Source: JAICND01 sp040905905 | GTDB taxonomy: Bacteria > Actinomycetota > Acidimicrobiia > Spongiisociales > ZC4RG35 | Assembly: GCA_040905905.1 (NCBI GenBank) | Contig: JBBDQN010000006.1 | Span: forward strand, 1-56,292 | Length of the DNA stretch: 56,292 nucleotides | Direction of reading: 5' to 3' | Part shown: piece by piece, positions 42,338 to 50,473 of the stretch | Layout: the number at the start of each line of letters is the position of its first letter | How positions within the stretch are numbered: position 1 is the first letter of the stretch | The notes under the pieces: model-generated | Told to the model about the DNA's origin: nothing | What the model saw: the letters and a program-made list of their open reading frames with translations, nothing else | The model's database searches: none | Made by a program: the position numbers and the translations under genes

Positions 42338-43452
42338 ATGAAGATCGCGGCTTTCAATGTCGAGAATCTCTTTGAGCGTGCAAAGGCTTTCAACAAGCCA
42401 ACGGTCGAAGATGCCCAGGAGACCTTGAAGGACACCGCCGTGCTGAATGCCCTGTTTGAGCTGACAGCTACTCCGGCGTCGAGGGCCAAATCCTCGACCT
42501 TGTCAAGAAACTGGGATTGGACAAGTCCGACCAAGGCAACGACGCCGTCCACCTGCGACGCATTAGAGGCAAGGTCCTAAAGCGATCCGGCACGATGGAG
42601 CTGGTGGCGATAGGACGGCTCGACTGGATCGGCTGGGTGGAAGCCAAGACTGAACCTGTCAATGAGATTGCCATCGACAACACCGGAAGGGTCATCCGCG
42701 ACGTCAACGCCGACATATTGGCGGTGATAGAATCTGACAACCGCATCGCCCTGGGACGGTTCTCTGAGGATGTGCTTCGGAGGATCAAACCCGCCGGTGT
42801 CCCCTACGACCATGTCTTGTTGATCGACGGCAACGACGAACGCGGCATCGACGTCGGATTGTTGACCCGCACTGGCTTTCGTATCCGTCACATCCGTACC
42901 CACATCTACGACGCGGACCCCGCTGGCGGTCTCATCTATAGCCGAGACTGCCCCGAATATGCGGTAGAGACCCCGACCGGTGAACTCATCTGGATTCTCC
43001 CCAACCACTTCAAGTCGAAGTTCGGGGGTGACAACGCCCAATCCCGGGCCCGCCGCATGGCCCAGGCAACCAGAACCGCGGAGATCTACGAGGAGTTGCG
43101 TGCGGCCGGGGAGAACCTCGCGGTGGTCCTCGGCGACTTCAACGACACTCCGGACTCGCTACCGCTGCAGCCGCTAGTAGCCAACACTGACCTCAGTGAT
43201 GTCTCCGACCATCCCAGCTTTAACACCGGAGAGTTCGGCGGGAAGGGCACGTACGGGCTGGGCAACGACAACCAGAAGATTGACTATCTGCTCTTGTCAC
43301 CCGCCTTATTCGGTCGGGTACAGGCGAGCGGACTATTCAGGATGGGAGCCTGGCCCGGGAAGAGCCCGGTCCGCTGGAAGGTCTATCCCGAATTAACCCG
43401 CGAAGTCCATGTCGCTTCGGACCAACATGTCATATGGGCGGACATCGCTTAG
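42338..43452 (+). pseudogene. Endonuclease/exonuclease/phosphatase-family gene with one frameshift
   Basis: Starts at ATG 42338 with 'MKIAAFNVENLFERAKAF', the first EEP motif. The frame continues to 'ALFELTA' near 42468, where one base must be dropped or added to go on as 'YSGVEGQILDLVKKLGLDKSDQG'. It then stays open to 43452 with 'ILAVIESDNR' (catalytic Glu), 'ILPNHFKSKFG', 'AVVLGDFNDTPDS' (Asp/Asn pair), 'DNQKIDYLLLS' and 'SDQHVIWADIA'. The last motif has SDQH where SDH is usual. About 370 residues in all. The domain is otherwise complete, so a single assembly indel is as likely as a true pseudogene. Possible DNA/RNA nuclease or phosphodiesterase. A GIY-YIG gene follows. Confidence 0.75.
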
Positions 43453-43489
43453 CGAGTCGCGGTCACCGCCAATAGTTGGTGATGGCTAG

Positions 43490-44224
43490 ATGTTGTGCCT
43501 GGTAGTACGTGACGCATATCAGCGAGAAGAAGCTCGTGAGCTACGGGTCGCCTTGAGAGAACTATTCGATGGCGTCACCTGGGATACGGTGGGCGTCTAC
43601 TTGTTCTGGGATCCCGAGACGCGAGACATCCTTTACATCGGGAAGGACAGCAAGTTGTCGGTTAGGTTCGCAGACCACAACGGCCTGTCGCACCGAAGCC
43701 GTCCAGGCGACAAAAGGCAAGAGGTTGACTTCTGGTTCTCGAATCATGCAGCGCTCGGCTTCAGTGTTGTGGGCCAGTCGGCCGCTGCACACGTCCCAGG
43801 TGAGGACTCAGCCAGCCGCGCCGAGGGCCAACTTCTCGAGACATATAGGTTGCTGATGGATACCCTTCCGCCGTGGAACCGGATGGGAGGGGCCACAGTC
43901 GGGCGAAGACACGCACGACCGAGGGAGTCGATTCTCGACCTTGCAACCGGGCCGCTTAACAGTCTCCTCGTAGCTCGCCTAACCATTCGTGAACTGGCCG
44001 CTAGGACAGATGCCCAACGACATGAGGCCACGATTCATCACGCTCGGCTGCTGTCCTCCTTCGAGGCGGGTTTGTCGACAAATCCAGCTGTCAGCGACCA
44101 GGACATCCGGCGTTGGCTCACCAAGCTGGTAGCAGAGCCTGACAAGTACGGAGCCACAATGGACGACCACATCGCCTTGGCCACCAGCGGATACCTACTT
44201 CTCACTGCTCCGTTCTCGTCCTAA
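43490..44224 (+). CDS. GIY-YIG nuclease-like protein
   Basis: A 244-residue protein with an N-terminal GIY-YIG fold: 'DTVGVYLFWDPETRDILYIGKDSKLSVRFADH' (Val-Gly-Val-Tyr at 34-37, Tyr49-Ile-Gly51, Arg59), then Glu117 in 'EGQLLETYRL' and Asn130 in 'PPWNRMGG'. The GIY motif reads GVY, a tolerated change. The C-terminal ~100 residues are helical and unassigned. It lies 37 bases after the EEP-type gene, on the same strand, so two nuclease-like genes sit together. They may form a small DNA-processing or defence unit; the link is positional. Confidence 0.75.
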   Translation: MLCLVVRDAYQREEARELRVALRELFDGVTWDTVGVYLFWDPETRDILYIGKDSKLSVRFADHNGLSHRSRPGDKRQEVDFWFSNHAALGFSVVGQSAAAHVPGEDSASRAEGQLLETYRLLMDTLPPWNRMGGATVGRRHARPRESILDLATGPLNSLLVARLTIRELAARTDAQRHEATIHHARLLSSFEAGLSTNPAVSDQDIRRWLTKLVAEPDKYGATMDDHIALATSGYLLLTAPFSS

Positions 44225-44387
44225 CTGATATCTATGCATGCGAAGTCGAAGCCAGTGAGTCAGCACCTCGTCTGGCGGAACCGCTAGTTCGGGCTCCGCT
44301 CAGTAGATCCTGGATGAGTGGCGCAAAGCTTCGACATGAACTTCAGCCCATACGCCACGCCGTCGGGGAGCCAGCCACCGAGTTCAC
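44225..44387. other. Convergent intergenic
   Basis: Short gap between converging genes. No clear terminator hairpin was found. Confidence 0.4.
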
Positions 44388-46154
44388 TCACGAACTTCCT
44401 GTGAAAGCGTGAAGGAAGTCGCCACATGAGGAACTCTCGAAGACAAAGGCGGACCTATCGATGCCTATCACAGGCGGTCCCTGCGCGAAGCACCCACCTG
44501 ACCCCGCACTCATAGTGCTTCCATTTGGGCCGAGGAGCACCATGTCCCCATCCTTGCCACTGACGTAGATGGTTCCGTCGCCTCCAATCGATATCCCCCC
44601 CGAGACAGCTGCGAGCCCCTTTTGCTCCCAGAGAACCAGTCCCGTACCGGGATCCACAGCCATCACGTCCTCTCCAGCCTGGACAAGGAGAGTTCCGTCA
44701 TGCGCGATCGCGAAGCCAACTTGCTCAACGGTCTCTGGGTTGTGGGCAAGGCGCCATTGTTCCTCACCCGATGCAGACACAGCGACAACGCGCGCAACCC
44801 CGGCCCAGATGGGCACATACAACTCGCCCGTGGAGCCGATCGCTGGTGTCGATAACACCTCACCGAGAGAGCCCGAGGAGGGGTACTGCCGTACCAGATC
44901 TCCCACAGAGTCGACAGCAAATACCCGACCCCCGCGAGTGACTACGTAAGTCAAGCCGCCATTCGACTGTGTCGGATAGGCATGGATCGCATCTGCGTTC
45001 GGATCGCCGGTGTTTGACACGCGGGTTGCAAACCGTGTAGAGCCATCGGGATCAAGCCCATACAGAACACCCGAACAACTACCAATGTAAATCGTGCCTT
45101 CAGAATCTACCGTGGGACCCGAGCACAAAGAGCCAAGACGCCTGGTCCAAAGGGTGCTTCCGTCTGCCACTGAGTGTGCCCGGAGACCGTCTACGAAGTC
45201 GTTCACGTAGAGCGTCGAGCCTGCTGGGCTTAGAGCGGGGGAAGCATTTATGAAACCCGCCGGTATCGCCCATTGCTGCTCACCCGTGCTCGAGAGTGCC
45301 CATAAGGAGAAGCGGCCAGCCAAGTAGACCGTCCCATCTGTTCCAACGACTGGAGGTTCTCCCAGCTCCTGTCCGGCATCGAAGCTCCAGGTCAGGTCAG
45401 CTGGAACCGGGCCTAGTAAAGGAGTCTGGCTCGTATGTTGCGCATCGTGGCCAAACATCGGCCACGGTACGCCATCGCCTGCGCCTGGCGGGGCACTGGG
45501 TCGGTTGAGGGCAATGAATGCGCTCGGCTCCGTGTAACGAGCCCGCACATACGCATCGGGCTTGCTGCAGGGAAAAGAACCTGCCGAATGGAGTCTCTGT
45601 TTTCTGATTTCGAAGTGGAGATGGAAAGCGTTCCCAGACAGGTACGGGTAGTCACCGACTGACCCGATCTGCTCTCCACGGAAGACTGAATCGTCCGGTT
45701 TCCAAGGATTCCCGGTTCGTGGATTCGTTGCGATCGAACCCATGTGACCGTATTGAGACCAGACCGTTGAGATTGATCCTCCCTCGGGAAGAGCGAAGTC
45801 GCCATCGTGGCGGATAAGTAGCAGATGACCCCATCCGTCTCCGGCGCCGGACGGCGTTCTTGCTTCAACGATCACCCCATCAGCAACGGCATGGATTGGG
45901 TCACTCGAGTCGTCGCCGTGCTTCTCGTCGTTCCAGTCCTCGCCCGGATGGAAGACCCAGCCGCAACGCTCGCCGTAATAAGCATGCTCGAGGAATCCGA
46001 ATCCGTTGGCTGCGTAACCGGCGCCATCAGGAGGACCCAGGGGGTAGTTGAACCCCGGAGAGCTCGTCTGTGCCTGACTTGTACTAGATGAGAGAAGTGA
46101 GCCCAACCCACCCGCGACCAACAAAGCCGCGGCAATAGCGAGAAGACGCCGCAC
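44388..46154 (-). CDS. Secreted M23 metallopeptidase fused to PQQ-like beta-propeller
   Basis: A 588-residue exported protein. Signal peptide residues 1-28 (MRRLLAIAAALLVAGGLGSLL, cut after SQA). An M23/LytM peptidase domain spans ~35-205, with zinc ligands His69 and Asp73 in 'GWVFHPGEDWND' and the pair His178/His180 in 'NAFHLHFEIRK'. From about 225 to the end, seven or so repeats of ~45 residues have the pattern 'GTDGTVYLAG..LWALSSTGEQQWAI', a PQQ-like (YWTD-type) propeller. The peptidase would cut cell-wall cross-bridges or a glycine-rich protein; the propeller would bind a partner or substrate. The combination is unusual. A membrane-anchored protein gene lies 43 bases upstream and may be co-transcribed. 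Confidence 0.85.
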   Translation of the reverse strand: MRRLLAIAAALLVAGGLGSLLSSSTSQAQTSSPGFNYPLGPPDGAGYAANGFGFLEHAYYGERCGWVFHPGEDWNDEKHGDDSSDPIHAVADGVIVEARTPSGAGDGWGHLLLIRHDGDFALPEGGSISTVWSQYGHMGSIATNPRTGNPWKPDDSVFRGEQIGSVGDYPYLSGNAFHLHFEIRKQRLHSAGSFPCSKPDAYVRARYTEPSAFIALNRPSAPPGAGDGVPWPMFGHDAQHTSQTPLLGPVPADLTWSFDAGQELGEPPVVGTDGTVYLAGRFSLWALSSTGEQQWAIPAGFINASPALSPAGSTLYVNDFVDGLRAHSVADGSTLWTRRLGSLCSGPTVDSEGTIYIGSCSGVLYGLDPDGSTRFATRVSNTGDPNADAIHAYPTQSNGGLTYVVTRGGRVFAVDSVGDLVRQYPSSGSLGEVLSTPAIGSTGELYVPIWAGVARVVAVSASGEEQWRLAHNPETVEQVGFAIAHDGTLLVQAGEDVMAVDPGTGLVLWEQKGLAAVSGGISIGGDGTIYVSGKDGDMVLLGPNGSTMSAGSGGCFAQGPPVIGIDRSAFVFESSSCGDFLHAFTGSS

Positions 46155-46197
46155 CTAGATCAACTCCGAATCTCTCTGCGAATACACGAGGATTTGG

Positions 46198-47064
46198 CTA
46201 GTCACAGGGGGTGTCCACAGATTCGAGAACCAGTCCGAAGGTCGTGTTATCCAACATCGGTCGATCTTCTCGCCCGACACCATTCGTTACGTAATGAACA
46301 CGGTCGCAGCCCAGGAAGATCATCACGTCTGACTCAGTCGCATGAAGTGCGTCTCGATCTCCAAGCGAGACCACCTCGTAGTGGTTCCTCCAGTCGTCGG
46401 GGAACGGCCATCTTTGTGAATCGGCCCAGGCCTCCACGGTTCCGATACCCGGCGGAAGAACGTCAGTGTCTATCGAGAAGCCGACTTTGGTCTGGGGATC
46501 AAGGAAGCCGACGGAGCCAGCGGGATCTCCTACGCCTGATTCGACGACGTCAAGATATGCCGGGTATGACACGATAAGGCTGGCATCGAGACTCTCAAAC
46601 GTCGGCCAAACCACATCAACCTTCACTGGGAGCGGCCGAGCTAGCAATTCGTTAGCGTCCACGCGTACCAGAACAGTCCCATCTAAGCGCGTCGGGTCCA
46701 TTCGCGGGTTCGGCTGAAAACTTAGAAACACCTCATTCTCAACGCCTGGAATGAGATCCGACATCACACTGGGCTGAACCGACACGACCAGCGTCAGCTC
46801 TGGGACGACTTCGATGCCCACACCGACTACCGACTGGTCGACGACAAATCGCGCTTCGACAGTTGAGTGGGTCCCTGCGATCACCGTCTCGTCAATCTCT
46901 GAAGGAACCCACGAGACCTTCGCCGGCTTGCCAGCCGGTATGGCCTCGGCCCGGCTTTGAATCAGCCATCCGACTGCGAGGACGCTCAACGCAAGACCCG
47001 CCAAGAGGATCCAATTCGAGCGTCTTATTCTGCTGCTGATGCTTTCGCCCATCAGCTCCACCAT
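46198..47064 (-). CDS. Membrane-anchored hypothetical protein
   Basis: A 288-residue protein with a basic N-terminus (SSRIRRSN), one transmembrane helix (residues ~18-36, 'WILLAGLALSVLAVGWLI') and an extracytoplasmic beta-rich domain. That domain shows immunoglobulin-like strand runs ('SWVPSEIDETVIAGTHSTVEARFVVDQ', 'VLVRVDANELLARPLPVKVDVVWP'), then a second part with 'FFLDPQTKVGFSIDT'-type and 'YEVVSLGDRDALHATESDVMIFLGCD' strands. No family recognised. ATG 47064 and ATG 47052 are both possible starts. Gene order suggests a partner role for the M23-propeller protein encoded 43 bases downstream. Confidence 0.65.
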   Translation of the reverse strand: MVELMGESISSRIRRSNWILLAGLALSVLAVGWLIQSRAEAIPAGKPAKVSWVPSEIDETVIAGTHSTVEARFVVDQSVVGVGIEVVPELTLVVSVQPSVMSDLIPGVENEVFLSFQPNPRMDPTRLDGTVLVRVDANELLARPLPVKVDVVWPTFESLDASLIVSYPAYLDVVESGVGDPAGSVGFLDPQTKVGFSIDTDVLPPGIGTVEAWADSQRWPFPDDWRNHYEVVSLGDRDALHATESDVMIFLGCDRVHYVTNGVGREDRPMLDNTTFGLVLESVDTPCD

Positions 47065-47455
47065 CGAGGAAGCCGCTATGAGGCAGCGAAGTTCGACGTC
47101 CAGCTTATGCGATCGCGCGTCGTGATGCAGGATGACCCCCGGGAACCGTTACGAATCGACGTCCTTAAGGCCACATTCCTGCACCCGTACGAGCTGAAGG
47201 GAATTGATTTGCATCCCCGACCCGCTGACTGCCAGACAAGGGCCGTCGTGCGTGCTACTCCTGCTCAGCCATCTTCAGTCACCAGTGCTGGCCTCTCTCG
47301 GCCAACGGGTATCGGCTTTCGCTCAGGCCACGGCAAGCTCAAATACGAACGGCAGTCCGGTTGCCTGTTCGACGCGGCGCTTCCATGAGTCATCGGTCGC
47401 TAATTGGGCGCGCTTTCGGAAGCGCCCCACGGCGCGATGACGGAAACTCGGTCAT
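47065..47455. other. Intergenic with repeat P
   Basis: No supported gene. It contains one copy of a 55-base repeat (47330-47384) and, before the HEPN-like gene end, a palindromic run 'GGGCGCGCTTTCGGAAGCGCCCC' near 47404-47427 that could form a terminator stem. Confidence 0.4.
47330..47384 (+). repeat. Repeat P, copy 1
   Basis: A 55-base sequence starting ACGGCAAGCTC and ending GTTCGACGCGGCGCTTCC. It matches 49926-49980 at 49 of 55 positions. In one frame both copies read (H/D)GKL..(E/K)RQ.G.LFDAALP, so they may be remnants of the same protein C-terminus. Confidence 0.6.
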
Positions 47456-48937
47456 TCAGTAGGTGTCTTCTTGGGAGATCGCGTCGACCGCTCGACGTGG
47501 ACGATCTGCCGCGAAGAGAGCATCAAATGACGCGAGCCTGTCTCTCCAGCACTCCCGCCAGAGAGTCCTCGCGTTGTCGTCGGCCAGGGCGGCATCGACG
47601 CCCGGTTCTGCGTCAAGGGGCCATAAAGACTCTTCATGGTCGGCCGCAAGGCAGATTCGGGCAAGCAGGCTCCGCCGCACGAGGTCCCGCACTCGGTCGA
47701 CTACGTACCCGGTCGCTGTCCCGAGCAGGGCATCCGGTGGCACGGTCGAGACCCTCATGATCAGGTTCCTGAGCCTCTTCTCGGATAATTCTCCGCCGTG
47801 AACCAGGCTGGAACGGAGGCTGTAGAGCGTGCCTACGTCGGCGAAGACAGCGGCCGCTGGGTCCTGGTCGGTCGCGAGTAGTGCGGCGGCCCGAGTCCTT
47901 AACCGGAGGAGCACATCGGTCGTGTCCCTGCCCGATAACGCAGCCTCGAGCGCCGTTGCTAAGTCGACCAGCTGGTCGTACCACGTGTGTGCGTGGTACG
48001 AGAGCTGAAATTTCTGGACCGCGACCGCGAATGAGGTCAGCGCCATTCCCTCGCGGGGTTGTTCTGCCGCCTCAATGGCGCTCCAGAGTCCTTGGATCCG
48101 CGGGCCGTCGTCCGCACCCAGGCGCACCGTTCGGCGAACGCGAGTCGTGGGTGACAGCAAGCTCGGCCCAGCACCGCGGAAACGCACCAGGGTCGGCGTG
48201 AACCGGCGAACGAGCGCGATTTCACCCTGAACCTCAAAGACGGACTCGCAGGTTCCCGCCCACAGCAGACGCAGGGCAAGGAGAAACCTCTCAATTCGAC
48301 TGGAGAGAACTGGTGCAACGTCGAACGGCTTTGGGGCCATGGCACGCACGATCAAAACACTTTCGGGTGGGGCGTACACGACCGGGGCTTCGCGACCGAA
48401 CGCCGTATCAGCGCCCTTGATCACGGAGCCGATCACGTCGACAACCTCCCGCCTGGTCGAGTGAGCAGCGTTACCGAGGGGGCTAATGGTCACACCGCCG
48501 ATCTCAACCTCATTGGAGTCCACCGTCGTCAGGTGCGACACCACACGACAACACCCCACCTCCCAACTTGTCGCATCGACGGCGGCGACGAGATCATCGA
48601 TCGAAGCCTCAACCGGGTGGCCGGTGGGCGCAAACAGGCTGGACTCGCGAGCGGACCTGGCAACGAACGCTTGAAGGAAGCTGAAGATGTACTGGGCCGG
48701 AAAGTCGCGCTCGCCAAGCGGCATGCCGTCCCCGAATCGTGGGGCACTCGCCGATATCAGGTCCTCGAGGCTCTTGTACTCCGGCAGCGCTGCGACGTCA
48801 GGTCCGGAGTAGTCGCGCCCCACCTCGATGTACGGGTGGAACCACGATGTCGGAACGACATGCTGGCATTCGAGAACGACCCAGGCGGCGCGCAGGAACG
48901 CCTCGGCCGCCCGTCTGAACTCGTCTTCTCTTGTCAT
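47456..48937 (-). CDS. HEPN/Apea-like domain protein
   Basis: A 493-residue soluble protein. The C-terminal ~190 residues form an Apea-like HEPN domain: 'YHAHTWYDQLVDLATALEAALSG' (about 314-336), 'LLRLRTRAAALLA' and 'DVGTLYSLRSSLVHGGELSEKRL', where Arg375-x4-His380 fits the HEPN ribonuclease motif. The N-terminal ~300 residues have no recognised domain but follow the layout of other Apea-type proteins. Such proteins are predicted anti-phage or stress effectors. Start is ATG 48937; no clear Shine-Dalgarno. It stands alone among small membrane-protein genes and repeats. Confidence 0.65.
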   Translation of the reverse strand: MTREDEFRRAAEAFLRAAWVVLECQHVVPTSWFHPYIEVGRDYSGPDVAALPEYKSLEDLISASAPRFGDGMPLGERDFPAQYIFSFLQAFVARSARESSLFAPTGHPVEASIDDLVAAVDATSWEVGCCRVVSHLTTVDSNEVEIGGVTISPLGNAAHSTRREVVDVIGSVIKGADTAFGREAPVVYAPPESVLIVRAMAPKPFDVAPVLSSRIERFLLALRLLWAGTCESVFEVQGEIALVRRFTPTLVRFRGAGPSLLSPTTRVRRTVRLGADDGPRIQGLWSAIEAAEQPREGMALTSFAVAVQKFQLSYHAHTWYDQLVDLATALEAALSGRDTTDVLLRLRTRAAALLATDQDPAAAVFADVGTLYSLRSSLVHGGELSEKRLRNLIMRVSTVPPDALLGTATGYVVDRVRDLVRRSLLARICLAADHEESLWPLDAEPGVDAALADDNARTLWRECWRDRLASFDALFAADRPRRAVDAISQEDTY

Positions 48938-49069
48938 CTCGAATCAGCCTCGCATGCCGCGCTGTGTGATACTCCCATCGCCCTCATCACGAGGTCTGGC
49001 TACGGCGAGACGCAAAAACCAGACCCAGAGGGACCTTGAGCGCTACAACGCAGGCGCAGCCGTCCATCC

Positions 49070-49726
49070 TCAAGTGCCCAGTAGGACCCACAGAATGAGG
49101 CCACCGATGATGCTCCCTCCGATGCTCAGGAGCCAGTTGCGCACCGATCGATGGAATCGCCTTCGACTCTCCTCACGCCACCGGATGTGTTCGGCTGGCG
49201 TCAAACCCGGACGATGCTTGATGAAATGTGGGCAGTCGTGAGGCCGAACAACATTCCATATGAAGGTCTGCGCGACCCCGTTGATCTTCCCCAGTGGCCC
49301 AGGAGCTGCCGGATCGGGAACACTCACGACGGCTCCCGTGTGGCCCATTCTCATGAAGCTGCCGATGTCTTCCCGGGGTCCGGGTACTGCCCAGGTGGTG
49401 GATGCTCCTCGATGGTCTCCGATGCCACACTTGACGCCTCCGTACAGCCAATCGGCGATACCTAGGTCTTGCCCTATGCGATGGTCATACTCATCATCCC
49501 GGATCTTTCCAGCCTTTCGAGCGTTTCTGAGCATCCCTTCAAAGGTCCCTCGTCGACCGACCGGCAACTCCTCGAGATCGTCGAGTGAGGAATCGCTCTG
49601 CTCTGGGAGTCTGTAGAACCCGAGCAGTCCGCATCGGTGGCAGCGGGAGTCGCGTCGCTTGGTGCGCCTGATCCGCCGGCGAATGGTTCTTGACCTCGAC
49701 CAACGCTGAAAAGTCTTCATCGACAC
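49070..49726 (-). CDS. Hypothetical protein with C-terminal membrane helix
   Basis: A 218-residue protein. The very basic N-terminus (RSRTIRRRIRRTKRR) includes a Cys pair 'CHRCG' (residues ~29-32) that could start a zinc ribbon. A middle part has 'GTFEGMLRNARKAGKIRDDEYDHRIGQDLGIADWLYGG' and 'GKINGVAQTFIWNVVRPHDCPHFIKH'. A single helix at ~198-216 ('WLLSIGGSIIGGLILWVLL') ends the chain, so it is tail-anchored. No family recognised. Start is GTG 49726 or ATG 49720. It lies downstream of nothing on its strand and upstream of the HEPN gene by 130 bases. Confidence 0.6.
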   Translation of the reverse strand: MSMKTFQRWSRSRTIRRRIRRTKRRDSRCHRCGLLGFYRLPEQSDSSLDDLEELPVGRRGTFEGMLRNARKAGKIRDDEYDHRIGQDLGIADWLYGGVKCGIGDHRGASTTWAVPGPREDIGSFMRMGHTGAVVSVPDPAAPGPLGKINGVAQTFIWNVVRPHDCPHFIKHRPGLTPAEHIRWREESRRRFHRSVRNWLLSIGGSIIGGLILWVLLGT

Positions 49727-50021
49727 GTGACCCTAAATGAAGGACAGACATCCGGGTGCGCCACGACATTCTGCCTCATGAGCCACCAGCGATTGGAGAA
49801 CTGCGAGACCGGAACTTTCACCCCTGAGCACTCGCGTGAAGGACACGCGGGGCAGTACGGAAGCGACCCATCGGATGACCGCAATCGACGCTAACTGCCG
49901 ACTGACGTACCGAGTGCCTTACGCGACGGCAAGCTCGACTGCAAACGGCAGGCCGGTTACCTGTTCGACGCGGCGCTTCCGACCCTCTTACCTCACCTAC
50001 AACGATTCGGTCGGGTCGCAT
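49727..50021. other. Intergenic with repeat P
   Basis: No supported gene; holds repeat P copy 2. Confidence 0.4.
49926..49980 (+). repeat. Repeat P, copy 2
   Basis: Second copy of the 55-base repeat, same orientation as 47330-47384, 89% identical. It lies 40 bases before R copy 7, so the two repeat families meet here. Confidence 0.6.
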
Positions 50022-50095
50022 CGCCAAAGCCACCTTTAAGTTTTCGAATCCCTGTCATCGAGAACCCTGTCAACCTGGTAACGGAGGGCCTCAGC
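50022..50095 (+). repeat. Dispersed repeat R, copy 7 (diverged)
   Basis: R copy with 'CGCCAAAGCCACCTTTAAGTTTTCG' at its left, but the CCTCCAATTTCAGTGTC core replaced by 'AATCCCTGTCATCGAG'. The right part keeps CCTGTCAACC and 'GGTAACGGAGGGCCTCAGCC', closest to copy 1. It ends 35 bases before an ISL3 transposase remnant. Confidence 0.65.
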
Positions 50096-50128
50096 CAAAC
50101 CACCGAATCAAGAAGAATCGGACCGGGA

Positions 50129-50292
50129 TCGTCGCCCCCTTCGCTCACGGGCTCTCCAACGGACTCACCGAGAGCGTGAACACCAAGCTCCGGCTCCTCA
50201 CTCGCATGGCCTACCGGATTCCGCTCCACCGACAACCTCATCGCCCTCTGCCTCCTCGACCGCGGCGGGCACTGCCCACCCCCTACCCGGTC
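50129..50292 (+). pseudogene. ISL3-family transposase C-terminal remnant
   Basis: Reads 'GLSNGLTESVNTKLRLLTRMAYR' in one frame and, after a one-base shift near 50217, 'FRSTDNLIALCLLDRGGHCPP' in the next. This is the conserved C-terminal end of actinobacterial ISL3-type transposases (ESVNTK...RSTDALIAL...GGHCPPLPGR). Only ~55 codons remain. Confidence 0.85.
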
Positions 50293-50473
50293 GGACATGA
50301 CCCACGGATCCGCTCCGAGAGCCTGTTTTGTTGACGTAGTTCCTGTCTGCGTTCCGCATCAGCCAGTTCAACAGCTTGGACGTGTTCGATCGAGTCGCCA
50401 GGAATCCAGTAATGGTCGTTGTTTTAGCGCCAGTCTCGGACCAACTGTCTTGGTAGAGTCGAATCATCCGACC

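Noticed and set aside
4204..50095. R repeats as a CRISPR array or integron attC sites
   Set aside because: Copies are far apart, with no regular spacers and no cas genes. They lack the paired inverted core sites of attC, and no integron integrase is present.
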